This document shows, in pieces, positions 23,655 through 31,423 of a stretch of 44,205 bases of DNA. This stretch comes from Rhodospirillales bacterium (GTDB lineage: Bacteria > Pseudomonadota > Alphaproteobacteria > Rhodospirillales > Rhodospirillaceae). The position numbers and the translations under genes are program-made. The stretch spans positions 1 to 44,205 of the forward strand of contig JANQEW010000006.1 in assembly GCA_028278135.1 (NCBI GenBank), read 5' to 3'. How positions within the stretch are numbered: the first letter of the stretch is position 1; each line of letters starts with the position of its first letter. The notes below the pieces were generated by a model. That model was not told the DNA's origin. It searched no databases and saw only the letters and a list, made by a program, of their open reading frames with translations.

Positions 23655-24187
23655 CCCTATACTACGACACCACCGGACTAGACGAACACGACATAGTAGA
23701 GAAAGGTTTACCCCTCATCGAAGCCAGCAACGCGCACCAGTGGCAGCTAGGCGACTTGGCGGCGGCGTTTGAAGTCAAGGTAGGACGCCCTGCCAACGAT
23801 GATGAAGCAACCAAGTTAGTAGACCTGGCGAAAGCGTGGGGGAAACCCAGCAGCACCATTTCGCCATGGCGGTTGACGTCCAAGTTTTGGCCTAAACCTA
23901 CGCGATCCGTAGATTTCTCATGGGAGTTCTACAACCGCGCCCGGACCGAAATCAAGAAACGAATGAAGGGCGCTGACCTGGATGCACAGCAGGCATACGG
24001 CGCAGCGTTACTCGAAATCGCAGAACTGAGACACTTCGATACAGAGAGCATGGTGCGCTACGTACGGGGGATCTACTTTGAGGGATCGGCCCACGTTTCG
24101 CGGATACCGTCAGAGATCCGGTCGTTCCTCCCACCCGACGCCGATTTCGTGTGGGTGGTCGTCAGCCAGCTAAAGGAGGATGAGTGA
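23651..24187 (+). CDS. Phage protein of unknown function, DNA-metabolism region
   Basis: 178 aa. LGDLAAAFEVKVGRPANDDEATKL and LAKAWGKPSSTISPWR look like a helix-turn-helix-like region; the later part (AQQAYGAALLEIAELRHFDTE) is helical. ATGA overlap with the annealing-protein candidate suggests joint function. Could be a replication accessory or DNA-binding protein. Stop overlaps a short TM protein gene. Confidence 0.58.
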   Translation: MTLYYDTTGLDEHDIVEKGLPLIEASNAHQWQLGDLAAAFEVKVGRPANDDEATKLVDLAKAWGKPSSTISPWRLTSKFWPKPTRSVDFSWEFYNRARTEIKKRMKGADLDAQQAYGAALLEIAELRHFDTESMVRYVRGIYFEGSAHVSRIPSEIRSFLPPDADFVWVVVSQLKEDE

Positions 24188-24285
24188 TGTCACTCATACA
24201 AGCTTTCATTTTAGGCTGGATACTGTCCGCTGTCATCATTCTGCTAGTGTTGGCAGCTATACATTATCTGAATGGGATATTCTAA
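24187..24285 (+). CDS. Single-TM micro-protein
   Basis: 32 aa: MSLIQAFILGWILSAVIILL then VLAAIHYLNGIF. One membrane helix across almost the whole length. ATG 24187 overlaps the upstream TGA, and GGAGG lies 9 nt upstream. Its TAA overlaps an ATG (TAATG). Conserved-type coupling argues it is translated. Function unknown. Confidence 0.5.
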   Translation: MSLIQAFILGWILSAVIILLVLAAIHYLNGIF

Positions 24286-24496
24286 TGCCTTACATCATTC
24301 ACGAATTACGGGTAGCCGTGCGTCACTGTTCGCAGCTTGTCCTGATTGCGGAGGACAAGTCGAAGACATTGCGCGCGCGGAAGGTTTTTCAACTGACCAG
24401 TACAGCAAACTAGACAACGCTTGCGAATCACTGAAGACCATCTATGCAATGTTAGACGATATGATCGAAGAGTTGCCACTGTGGGAGGGAGAATAA
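24272..24496 (+). CDS. Small protein with CPDC motif
   Basis: 74 aa. From residue 20 on it is well formed: AACPDCGGQVEDIARAEGFS then a helix LKTIYAMLDDMIEELPLWEGE. The first 20 residues (GYSNALHHSRITGSRAS) look less natural and the ATG has no ribosome site. An alternative frame from ATG 24285 (MPYIIHELRVAV, 42 aa, ending 24413) starts right at the upstream stop. The real gene may begin in that frame and be shifted. The 24496 stop overlaps the next start. Confidence 0.45.
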   Translation: MGYSNALHHSRITGSRASLFAACPDCGGQVEDIARAEGFSTDQYSKLDNACESLKTIYAMLDDMIEELPLWEGE

Positions 24497-24696
24497 TGCA
24501 AGTCTTCCAGATGTGGGATAAGGCGAACCTGTATACGGTTATAGCGGTCGGTATCAGTTCGCGCAGTTTCATCGCCAAGTATTTCATGGCGAAAGACCCG
24601 GCGTCTCGCAAGGCGTACCTACGAATGCACCACGACACCACTGACGCCCTGCGCGCACTGGTGGACGAGGCGTACAAGATAACATGCGACAACTAG
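24496..24696 (+). CDS. Small protein of unknown function
   Basis: 66 aa from ATG 24496 (GGGAGGGAG just upstream; overlaps the upstream TAA). Sequence MQVFQMWDKANLYTVIAVGI followed by a basic helix (SRSFIAKYFMAKDPASRKAY) and HHDTTDALRALVDEAYK. Upstream in-frame ATG 24421 is rejected for lack of a ribosome site. No family recognised. Confidence 0.55.
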   Translation: MQVFQMWDKANLYTVIAVGISSRSFIAKYFMAKDPASRKAYLRMHHDTTDALRALVDEAYKITCDN

Positions 24697-24713
24697 CGCG
24701 CGGAATGCTTCCG

Positions 24714-24722
24714 TGTTATACT
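24714..24722 (+). promoter_or_regulatory. Extended -10 promoter
   Basis: TGT then TATACT (24717-24722). No -35 match at the right distance. The expected transcript start (about 24729) coincides with the first arm of a set of interleaved inverted repeats. Confidence 0.55.
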
Positions 24723-24728
24723 TGCTTA

Positions 24729-24868
24729 TGTCGAGATAGTGTTGTAGGGGATTTTTTTTTATGAGAGCCACACAAACACATAACGTTGTGAATAAAGACA
24801 CCGCCGCGAGTAATCGGCCCCTAGTAGCTATCTCGACAGTAGCTCTCATATCTCGTGGTGGTGTCTTT
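24729..24868 (+). ncRNA. Leader with three interleaved inverted repeats
   Basis: Arms in order A B C A' B' C'. A/A' is TGTCGAGATAG (24729-24739) with CTATCTCGACA (24828-24838), 11 bp. B/B' is TATGAGAGC (24760-24768) with GCTCTCATA (24842-24850), 9 bp. C/C' is AAAGACACCGCCGCG (24794-24808) with CGTGGTGGTGTCTTT (24854-24868), 15 bp if two G-U pairs are allowed. All three cross each other, so they form pseudoknots or alternative states. A 9-T run (24752-24760) precedes arm B. It lies upstream of the primase operon. An open frame across it (from 24761) is judged spurious. Confidence 0.6.
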
Positions 24869-24887
24869 GCTTATACCGGGAGTATGC

Positions 24888-25085
24888 ATGTCTCACTACC
24901 TCAGAACGAACGGCTACAATCTGGCGGAAGCGTGGTCAATGGCTGAATGGCACTATCATAAACTCAGAACTCTTGAGGATCTCACAGAATCAGAGAAAGC
25001 ATACCTAATCGAGATGGGTAAACAATGGTTAGCCAGGGCGCAACGATTGGAGAAAGAGTCATGCCTAATGACTTCGCTCAACTGA
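24888..25085 (+). CDS. Small helical protein upstream of primase
   Basis: 65 aa from ATG 24888 (GGGAG 6 nt upstream). Helical: NGYNLAEAWSMAEWHYHKLR, then LTESEKAYLIEMGKQWLARA. Overlaps the primase start by 25 nt. In-frame ATG 24855 falls inside a structured stem of the leader and is not favoured. Possible primase accessory, unproven. Confidence 0.58.
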   Translation: MSHYLRTNGYNLAEAWSMAEWHYHKLRTLEDLTESEKAYLIEMGKQWLARAQRLEKESCLMTSLN

Positions 25086-25972
25086 TAACACTGGTCAAAG
25101 AAAAGAACGATCCTCATTCATTGGCTGAACGGTTGTTCGGGCCATTGCATCGAAACAAGGTGCGCTGTCCATTCCATGATGACAGCAAGCCAAGTCTACA
25201 TGTGTATGACGACGGCTATCATTGCTTCGCTTGCGGTTGGCACGGTGATATCGTAGATCTGATAGCAAGCCTGCACAACTGTTCCAAGCGCGAAGCTATC
25301 GATTATTTGGCTGGACAGCAGATAGACACAACCCCCCGAACGTATGACCGCAAGATTAAACGCCGCGATAGTGCCCCAGGGATAGATCCTGCCTATGTGA
25401 AATCGTGCAAAGAGGCAATGACAGATCAGCAATGTGTTTATTGGGAAAGAAGGGGTATTAGTAGGCTGGATTTATCTCGCTTTTATATTGGCTGGAATGG
25501 CACTCGCTACACGATCCCCTGGCACTATCGCGGCAAAGTGATAGCCGTCAAGATGCGGCGTGATGATGAGCTAACACCCAACATGGAACCAAAGTATATA
25601 AGCCTGAAGGGAAGTCGGTTTATGGTTCCATACGGAATTGACCAGATCCATCAATACCCACCCAAAAGATTACTAATTTGTGAAGATGAGAAATCAGTGT
25701 GGATAGCTAACTCACAGATGATTGACGCTATCAGCTGCCCCGCCAACAGTTGGAAACGTGAATGGAACGAATTGATCTCACATGTTCCCGAAGTGGTCTT
25801 TGTGCATGACAACGATAAAGCGGGTGTGTCATCTGCACAGAAGTTCTTGAAGTTGTTTCCCAGGGGAAAGATTATACACCCCCCCAATGTGTACACTGAC
25901 ACAGGTGTACACATTAACGATCTGTACGATGCATATTTTTATTTGAAAGATTTGAGTTGGTTAGATGAGTAA
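25061..25972 (+). CDS. DNA primase, DnaG-like
   Basis: 303 aa from ATG 25061. CHC2-type zinc finger at residues 36-58 (C36, H39, C55, C58; CPFHD then HCFACGWHGD). Toprim-like features follow: an acidic strand LLICEDEKSV near 206 and VVFVHDNDKAG near 247. Makes RNA primers on phage DNA. No fused helicase domain; the DnaB-like helicase is separate at 26445. Upstream in-frame GTG/ATG codons are rejected because they fall in the previous gene. Overlaps the next gene by 8 nt. Confidence 0.85.
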   Translation: MPNDFAQLITLVKEKNDPHSLAERLFGPLHRNKVRCPFHDDSKPSLHVYDDGYHCFACGWHGDIVDLIASLHNCSKREAIDYLAGQQIDTTPRTYDRKIKRRDSAPGIDPAYVKSCKEAMTDQQCVYWERRGISRLDLSRFYIGWNGTRYTIPWHYRGKVIAVKMRRDDELTPNMEPKYISLKGSRFMVPYGIDQIHQYPPKRLLICEDEKSVWIANSQMIDAISCPANSWKREWNELISHVPEVVFVHDNDKAGVSSAQKFLKLFPRGKIIHPPNVYTDTGVHINDLYDAYFYLKDLSWLDE

Positions 25973-26387
25973 AGCATTCATAGAACAATATCCGTTATTA
26001 GTATTACCTGATTTGGCTGGGGCTGTAGGGTTACATAACTCTATCGTATTACAGCAAATTAAGTTCCTTACATCAGATGGTAGAGGAAACCTGCGTGATG
26101 GCAAGATATGGGTATATAACACCATTGATGCCTGGCACAAACATTACTTTTATTTCTGGTCCAAGAAAACAGTGGAACGTATATTCAAAAGATTGGAAGA
26201 TGACAATCTAATATTATCGACCAGCAAATACAATGCAATGCCTATTGACCGTACTAAATGGTACTCAGTCAATTATAAAGAGTGTGAAAAACGTGTGGAT
26301 GAAAGCGATAAGAAACGCACGCCATTTCCGACAAAAGGTCGAAATGGACATGACAAATTGACGGAAGCAATAACCATAGAATACTAA
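25965..26387 (+). CDS. Replication initiator / winged-helix protein
   Basis: 140 aa. IEQYPLLVLPDLAGAVGLHN followed by SIVLQQIKFLT is the standard opening of phage replication-organiser proteins, which load the helicase at the origin. KTVERIFKRLEDDNLILST is the winged-helix recognition part. The tail is polar. Order primase, initiator, helicase is coherent. Immediately after its stop are 13-bp repeats that could be iterons. Confidence 0.78.
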   Translation: MSKAFIEQYPLLVLPDLAGAVGLHNSIVLQQIKFLTSDGRGNLRDGKIWVYNTIDAWHKHYFYFWSKKTVERIFKRLEDDNLILSTSKYNAMPIDRTKWYSVNYKECEKRVDESDKKRTPFPTKGRNGHDKLTEAITIEY

Positions 26388-26412
26388 CAAAGAATACTAA
26401 CAAAGAATACTA
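26380..26412 (+). repeat. 13-bp tandem repeat (possible iterons)
   Basis: Unit AATACTAACAAAG occurs at 26380-26392 and 26393-26405, with a partial third copy at 26406-26412. It overlaps the end of the initiator gene. A hairpin TATCCT-TTGC-AGGATA (26413-26428) follows directly. AT-rich short repeats next to an initiator gene are typical of an origin, but copy number is low. Confidence 0.5.
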
Positions 26413-26444
26413 TATCCTTTGCAGGATAATAAAGGAGAACTTTC

Positions 26445-27824
26445 TTGTCTGAGAATACCATAGCGGATCTTAATGCCCAGATAGCCATCATTGGTACGTG
26501 TTGGTACAACCTAGAAGCGCGTGCCATCGCTAAAGCCCATTTGAAACCCGCCTATTTTGTAGGGGCGGATCGTGAACTATTCGAAGCCGTCACATCACGC
26601 ATTGACCGGTTTGCCTGGGTGGAAGTGGCTCACAAGTTCAGCGATAAGGCCAAAGCCCGCGCTGAAAAGTTCTCAGAGTTTCATGACTATTTCAAGCCTG
26701 ACTTTGATAAGTGGGTGGAGCTGGTCAGAAAGAAAGCGCTGCTCCGGCAGTACCAAGCGCTAGCGGCAAGACTACACCGCAATATCACACCTGAAAGCGA
26801 ACCCGATGATATCTCGGCCAGCATCATTCAATCGGTGGTCGATATCCGAGACAAGGGGAAAGCGCTCAAAAGTCACGCCATTGATAACGCCATCGATGAA
26901 GCGCTGGCGATAGAGGAACGATGGCACCAGGATGATCCCTTTGCCGATAGTGTGCAAACTGGTTTTGCAAAGTTAGATCGTATCCTCGGAGGATTGCAAC
27001 GCGGGCATGTTACAACCTTAATGGCAGAATCGGGAATGGGTAAAACAGCGCTAGCTATTCAGATCATGCGTAATGTTGCGCTACGTGCTAAGGCAGAACA
27101 GCGCGATGCGATGGTCTATTTCTTTTCGATGGAGATGACCGCCCCCTCAATTATATTTAGGCTAGCTCAAATCAATAGCGGCATTAGTACATCAAAGGTA
27201 CGATTTAAGGATGTGCAGAAGAAAGATAGAGAGAAGTACATCAAGGCGGCCCAGGATATGCGAGGGCTGAATATCAAGATAGATCCTTGTAGCGGGTTGA
27301 AACCCAAAGAGATGCTAGATCGGGTGATAGCCGCCGCTGCACAGCACAAGGATGGTACAGAATTAATTGTGTTGGATTTCATCGAGTTGCCAGCAAGTGA
27401 CCAGAGGCATGGCAAGACGCAAGCGCTAGATTTAACTATGAATAAAATTAAGGAAATCGCTAAGGAAACAAACGCGCCATTTCTGAACCTATCACAGATT
27501 ACGCTTGATGGCGGTTCAGACAGAAAGCCAGATGGCAAGGCACGATACTCTGAGATGATCAGAAACCTATCACAAGCGATGCTGTGCATATATCGCCCTG
27601 GGTTCTTTATCGAGAGGGACGGGCGCGGTAATTCGGCCATTGTCAAAGAATACGAGCGAATGAAAAAAGACGGTGGAAACTGTGAGATCCTTATCCCAAA
27701 GAACAGGGATGGAATAGCACGCCGCCCAGTATTGATGCACTTTGAAGGGCCGATAACCCGGTTTAGTGAAGTGAACGGTATGCAAGCCGTCAAAGACAAG
27801 CTGCGAGATAAGGAGATTGTGTGA
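26445..27824 (+). CDS. DnaB-like replicative helicase
   Basis: 459 aa. TTG 26445 is the start, with AAAGGAGA 8 nt upstream and no better codon. N-terminal primase-interaction domain (ADLNAQIAIIGTCWYNLEAR). RecA-like domain: Walker A AESGMGKTALA near residue 195-205, Walker B ELIVLDFIEL near 310, and a C-terminal ARYSEMIRNLSQAML element typical of the DnaB arginine-finger region. A 5'-3' hexameric helicase that would recruit the host replisome. Overlaps the next gene's ATG (TGATG). Confidence 0.9.
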   Translation: MSENTIADLNAQIAIIGTCWYNLEARAIAKAHLKPAYFVGADRELFEAVTSRIDRFAWVEVAHKFSDKAKARAEKFSEFHDYFKPDFDKWVELVRKKALLRQYQALAARLHRNITPESEPDDISASIIQSVVDIRDKGKALKSHAIDNAIDEALAIEERWHQDDPFADSVQTGFAKLDRILGGLQRGHVTTLMAESGMGKTALAIQIMRNVALRAKAEQRDAMVYFFSMEMTAPSIIFRLAQINSGISTSKVRFKDVQKKDREKYIKAAQDMRGLNIKIDPCSGLKPKEMLDRVIAAAAQHKDGTELIVLDFIELPASDQRHGKTQALDLTMNKIKEIAKETNAPFLNLSQITLDGGSDRKPDGKARYSEMIRNLSQAMLCIYRPGFFIERDGRGNSAIVKEYERMKKDGGNCEILIPKNRDGIARRPVLMHFEGPITRFSEVNGMQAVKDKLRDKEIV

Positions 27825-28576
27825 TGGGTGAAAATACAACTATTTCTTGGACAGACCATAGTCATAACTTTTGGTATGGTTGTCGCAAAGTGAGCGCGGG
27901 CTGTAAGAACTGTTACGCCGAGCGTGATATGAACAGATACCCTCAGTTTAATTTTGATACTGTTACCAGGGCAAAAGGGTTTGATAAGCCTCTACGCTGG
28001 AAGGAACCCGCTAAGGTGTTTGTTAATTCGTGGTCAGACTTCTTTATTGAGGAGGCCGATCCCTGGCGCGATGATGCCTGGGATATCATACGGCGTACGC
28101 CTCACCTGACCTACCAAATTCTTACCAAACGCCCCGCCTTGATTGCGGATCGGTTACCGGCTGACTGGGGAGGAGCATACAATCATGTATGGTTGGGTAT
28201 GACCGCTGAAACCCAGCAGGCATATAATGATAGAATAATTCCATTTATCAAACTACAATGCACTACTCGGTTCATTTCTTTTGAGCCACTGTTAGAAGAA
28301 ATTTCACCTAACTTAAATTTTACCCGCATGATTAATTGGTTCATCATAGGGGGGGAAAGTGGCCCCAATTCTCGCCCCATGAAATTAGAATGGGCTGAAA
28401 AGCTAGTTGATATGTTGCCCGAAAGAAAGTTATTTTTTAAGCAAGTCGGCGGCAATAGAAGAATAGAGGGAGTGTTTGGCGGGGATAAGTTGAACGGGAA
28501 AACGTATAAGAATTTTCCCCGGCGGTTTAATCCTGTTTCAGAATATACGGAACTCGTACAAAAGGAGCTATTCTAG
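27824..28576 (+). CDS. DUF5131 / phage Gp37-Gp68-like protein
   Basis: 250 aa. ISWTDHSHNFWYGCRKVSAG then CKNCYAE is the family signature: C20, C27 and C30 could hold an Fe-S cluster, as in radical-SAM-like proteins. FVNSWSDFFIEEADPW and YQILTKRPALIADRLP, then WLGMTAE and FISFEPLLEEI, follow in the family order. Widespread in phages and mobile elements; activity not established. Overlaps the helicase stop. Confidence 0.85.
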   Translation: MGENTTISWTDHSHNFWYGCRKVSAGCKNCYAERDMNRYPQFNFDTVTRAKGFDKPLRWKEPAKVFVNSWSDFFIEEADPWRDDAWDIIRRTPHLTYQILTKRPALIADRLPADWGGAYNHVWLGMTAETQQAYNDRIIPFIKLQCTTRFISFEPLLEEISPNLNFTRMINWFIIGGESGPNSRPMKLEWAEKLVDMLPERKLFFKQVGGNRRIEGVFGGDKLNGKTYKNFPRRFNPVSEYTELVQKELF

Positions 28577-28954
28577 ATGCCCGTTAAACTCTTCCTGCCC
28601 GGCGAGCGGCCGGTTAGCTGGAACCAGATGTGCAGGTTCCATTACAAAGCTCGACATGCTAGAACAGAACGCGATAAAGAACTGGTCTACTATGCGTTGT
28701 TTGACGCGCTAGGCGAGCATATACCACCATTTGAAAAGCGGGTGGATATTGAGATCAATGTGTACTTCAAACCCGGCAAGGCGCACGACAGCGATAATAT
28801 CTGTGTGAAGGGGTATGTTGATGGACTGGTCGCATTCGGAATTATCAAGGACGATGATATGCGATATGTGCGCCGTGTACCTTGTGAGCCGCGCAAGGCG
28901 ACCAAGAAACACCCGGTAGGGGTTATTATCACGGTGAAAGAAGTCAAGGAATAA
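28577..28954 (+). CDS. rusA: RusA-like Holliday junction resolvase
   Basis: 125 aa. The acidic metal site pattern is visible: D71 and D73 (HDSDN), D82 (GYVDGL), and D92-D94 (IIKDDD). The N-terminus (PGERPVSWNQM) and basic KARHARTERD also fit. RusA dimers cleave four-way junctions that arise during phage recombination and packaging. Starts right after the upstream stop (TAGATG). Confidence 0.85.
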   Translation: MPVKLFLPGERPVSWNQMCRFHYKARHARTERDKELVYYALFDALGEHIPPFEKRVDIEINVYFKPGKAHDSDNICVKGYVDGLVAFGIIKDDDMRYVRRVPCEPRKATKKHPVGVIITVKEVKE

Positions 28955-28955
28955 A

Positions 28956-28988
28956 TGTACGCGCCCCGTACATATGCGGGCGATATGT
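28956..28988 (+). other. Two overlapping alternative hairpins
   Basis: TGTAC (28956-28960)/GTACA (28968-28972) and ACATAT (28970-28975)/ATATGT (28983-28988) share bases 28970-28972, so only one can form at a time. They lie between rusA and the next gene. No T run. Confidence 0.4.
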
Positions 28989-29013
28989 CCATAACTAGAC
29001 GAAAGGACGACAG

Positions 29014-29241
29014 ATGGCAATTCCTAAAGCAATGATAAGGGGGGCGGGATATCAATTGGCGTTAGAAGTGGATAAACCCGCGCCCAACAGTCGCATATAT
29101 TATCACCTTGAAATCAGAGAACAATTTGACGATCTGTCGGATATGCCTTGCATAGTCATTTCCGATATTCAGCAGTTCGCCAAAGATATTCAAGCTATCG
29201 CAGTGATGGCAGAACACCAAACAGAAAAGGACGACAGATGA
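29014..29241 (+). CDS. Small protein of unknown function
   Basis: 75 aa: KAMIRGAGYQLALEVDKPAP, then SDIQQFAKDIQAIAVMAEHQ. Ribosome site AAAGGACG 8 nt before the ATG. Polar C-terminus. 4-nt overlap with the next gene. Confidence 0.55.
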   Translation: MAIPKAMIRGAGYQLALEVDKPAPNSRIYYHLEIREQFDDLSDMPCIVISDIQQFAKDIQAIAVMAEHQTEKDDR

Positions 29242-29405
29242 GTGATGTGATACCCGAAGACGATCCGGTTAAGTGTGAAGATTGCAAGTTGATGATTTCT
29301 GGGCTTGTACACGAAACTTATTATGATGTAGGCGATGAATACGGGCCAGCATTTGCTGGCTGGGTATGCCCTGATTGTTTTGAAAAGAGGATAGCCAATG
29401 AGTGA
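29238..29405 (+). CDS. Small zinc-ribbon protein
   Basis: 55 aa from ATG 29238 (overlaps the upstream TGA). CEDC (about 14-17) and CPDC (about 45-48) form one four-cysteine zinc site. One of a large group of such tiny proteins on this phage. Confidence 0.6.
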   Translation: MSDVIPEDDPVKCEDCKLMISGLVHETYYDVGDEYGPAFAGWVCPDCFEKRIANE

Positions 29406-30360
29406 TGAGACACCGATACCAACTGGAGCGCAACTACTTGCCGAATACAAGCGTCGTAACCGAATAGGGAAACGGAACCCCCGCAAGCGCAACGATCCGA
29501 AGTATTGCCGGGAAAAGGATCTGGCAGAGGAATACGGGTTAACGTTCAATCAGGTACACGGGCTTATCTGGCGCGCCAAACAAGCTAAGAAACTCGGTAA
29601 GCCAGATAATACTGGGTTGTTCTTTAAGCGAATCCCAGCAGCCCCGTATCTTACCGGTGATTGGATGATCTGCGGGGATGTACACGCGCCCACAACAGAC
29701 TACGCATTGTGTCAGAATATGTCACAACTGGCGCGCAAGCTGGGGATAAAGAACCTTCTGATTGCTGGGGATTTGCTTAACCTGGATGCATTCTCCAAGC
29801 ACCCGCCAGTTTCAGACCGGGCGTATACTGTCAAGCGCGAAGAACACGCAGCGGCGATCTTGCTCATGGAGTGGTTTGAACACTTTGATCGTATCGTGTG
29901 GACTAGTGGCAATCATGAGCGGCGGCTTAGCACAAAGGCGAACGGATTTATGAATATTCATGAGTTAGCCGCCGTGATACTACAAAATGATCCGCGCTTG
30001 GAAGTATCGGAGCGCACATTTTCCTTGATTGACACCGGTGATCCTAATGTGGGGCTGTATCGTGTGACACATCCGAAGAATTACAGCCGCTTACGGTTGT
30101 CTGTGGCGAATCGTCTGGCGCTCAAATTCAATCAGAATATCGTTGTTTTTCATGGGCATCATTTGAGCAAGGGGTACAGTGATAACGGCAAGGTGATTGC
30201 AGACGGGGGCGGGTTGTTTGACCCGGAACAATTGGAGTATGTGCAGTTGAACGATACTACCGCGCCACTGATGCGTAAAGGCTTCTGTGCGTTGCGTGGG
30301 TCAGAGTTGACGGTGTACGGCGAGTACCCGTTTACGGACTGGGAAAGGGTGTTGAGATGA
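29398..30360 (+). CDS. Calcineurin-like metallophosphatase with N-terminal HTH
   Basis: 320 aa. Residues 1-75 are basic with a helix-turn-helix-like segment (CREKDLAEEYGLTFNQVHGL). The phosphoesterase motifs follow in order: GDVHAP near 93-98, GDLLNLD near 123, GNHERR near 171, and a final FHGHHLSKGY near 252. These bind two metals. Phages use this fold for nucleases and phosphatases. A DNA-related role is inferred from the HTH. 4-nt overlap with the next gene. Confidence 0.83.
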   Translation: MSDETPIPTGAQLLAEYKRRNRIGKRNPRKRNDPKYCREKDLAEEYGLTFNQVHGLIWRAKQAKKLGKPDNTGLFFKRIPAAPYLTGDWMICGDVHAPTTDYALCQNMSQLARKLGIKNLLIAGDLLNLDAFSKHPPVSDRAYTVKREEHAAAILLMEWFEHFDRIVWTSGNHERRLSTKANGFMNIHELAAVILQNDPRLEVSERTFSLIDTGDPNVGLYRVTHPKNYSRLRLSVANRLALKFNQNIVVFHGHHLSKGYSDNGKVIADGGGLFDPEQLEYVQLNDTTAPLMRKGFCALRGSELTVYGEYPFTDWERVLR

Positions 30361-30704
30361 AACCCCCGCACAAAGTACGTGTCGGGCTATTAACATACAA
30401 AGTTGAATACAAGAAAGGGCTTGTAGATGAAGACAACGATTTTTTGTATGGTTATTTCGGCCCATCAGAACAAATCATTCAAGTCAACACGGATACTACT
30501 GAAGAGAAGCAACCTGTTATCCTCATGCATGAATGCCTACATGCTATCGGGGAACAATTGGGTGATGCTGATTTGAGTGAAGCACACACTCAGATATGGT
30601 CGTATGCTCTAGTTGAATTTATTAGGCGTAATCCAGAGTTTATAGCCTACATCGGCCAGGAGCCGGTTAGCTGCGCGTGTGAGGAGTGTAACACAGATGA
30701 GTGA
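30357..30704 (+). CDS. Zinc metallopeptidase-like protein (HExxH)
   Basis: 115 aa. HECLHAIGEQLG with H58, E59 and H62 is a zincin motif; an acidic or His third ligand further on (EAHTQIWS) is plausible. A CACEEC cluster lies near the C-terminus. Size is small for ImmA/IrrE or SprT proteins but phages have similar short ones. Substrate unknown; regulator cleavage would be a reasonable guess. Confidence 0.65.
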   Translation: MKPPHKVRVGLLTYKVEYKKGLVDEDNDFLYGYFGPSEQIIQVNTDTTEEKQPVILMHECLHAIGEQLGDADLSEAHTQIWSYALVEFIRRNPEFIAYIGQEPVSCACEECNTDE

Positions 30705-30870
30705 ACCAAAAGAGACAACGAAAATCTTTTGCAGTGGATGTCTAGAAACCGTCGAAATTGCATACGATGAAATCATCGAGGGTCAATTCGATTGTGACGT
30801 GTGCGAAAGTACATATGAGCGCGATTTTTGCTCTGATGAATGCCTAGAGAACTATACTGTTAATTTTTAA
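30697..30870 (+). CDS. Small zinc-ribbon protein
   Basis: 57 aa from ATG 30697 (overlaps the upstream stop). CSGC (about 11-14), CDVC (about 32-35), then CSDEC (about 44-48): enough cysteines for one or two zinc sites. Acidic. Confidence 0.6.
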   Translation: MSEPKETTKIFCSGCLETVEIAYDEIIEGQFDCDVCESTYERDFCSDECLENYTVNF

Positions 30871-30879
30871 GGATTCATT

Positions 30880-31335
30880 ATGCCATACGAGGGAAACAAA
30901 GAAGACGGCAAGCATTATTGGCTAACGCCGCAAGATCTATATGAAGAACTCGATGAAGAGTTTGAATTCGATTTCGATCCTTGTCCATATCCACGCCCTG
31001 CGTTGTTCGATGGCTTAACGGCGGAATGGGGTAAAAGCAACTATGTCAATCCACCATTCAAAGGACCAACCGCCTGGGTAAGAAAAGCTATCGAGGAAAA
31101 CAAGAAAGGTAAGCGTGTGGTGTTTGTTTTCCCTATTGATAAGTGGATCCATATGTTAATAGAGGCAGGGGCGGAAATACGCAATCTGAAGGATGTCAAG
31201 TGGTGCGCTATTGAAGATGGGAAACCAGGCAAGGGTACGGGGCGCTGGATTGCCGCTTTTGTTCTGGAGCCGCCCGACGCGGAAGATATTGAGGACAACG
31301 GTCATCAGATTGACATGTTTAGTGATGGTGTTTAA
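30880..31335 (+). CDS. DNA N6-adenine methyltransferase, phage Dam-type
   Basis: 151 aa. YWLTPQDLYEELDEEF, then DFDPCPYP (D-x-x-P near 33-36) and SNYVNPPFKGPTAWVRKA with the catalytic NPPF at 57-60 match the phage N6-adenine methyltransferase family. It is at the short end of the family (usually 160-190 aa). It may protect DNA from restriction. Starts 9 nt after the upstream stop. Confidence 0.8.
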   Translation: MPYEGNKEDGKHYWLTPQDLYEELDEEFEFDFDPCPYPRPALFDGLTAEWGKSNYVNPPFKGPTAWVRKAIEENKKGKRVVFVFPIDKWIHMLIEAGAEIRNLKDVKWCAIEDGKPGKGTGRWIAAFVLEPPDAEDIEDNGHQIDMFSDGV

Positions 31336-31345
31336 TCGTGATCGG

Positions 31346-31398
31346 TGTTATAATAGAAGTCTACATAAAACAATCGGGCGGTGCGTAAACACCCCCGA
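31346..31398 (+). promoter_or_regulatory. Extended -10 promoter and leader hairpin
   Basis: TGT then TATAAT (31349-31354), a strong extended -10; no clear -35. The leader has a hairpin: TCGGG-C-GGTG (31374-31383), loop CGTAAA, CACC-CCCGA (31390-31398), nine base pairs with one bulged C. It precedes the HNH gene at 31424. Confidence 0.6.
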
Positions 31399-31423
31399 CA
31401 TGACACCGAAAGGAACGATTTCG

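Noticed and set aside
24761-24946. 61-codon open frame across the pseudoknotted leader
   Set aside because: No ribosome site beyond the T run, low-complexity composition, and overlap with the well-supported gene at 24888 in another frame.
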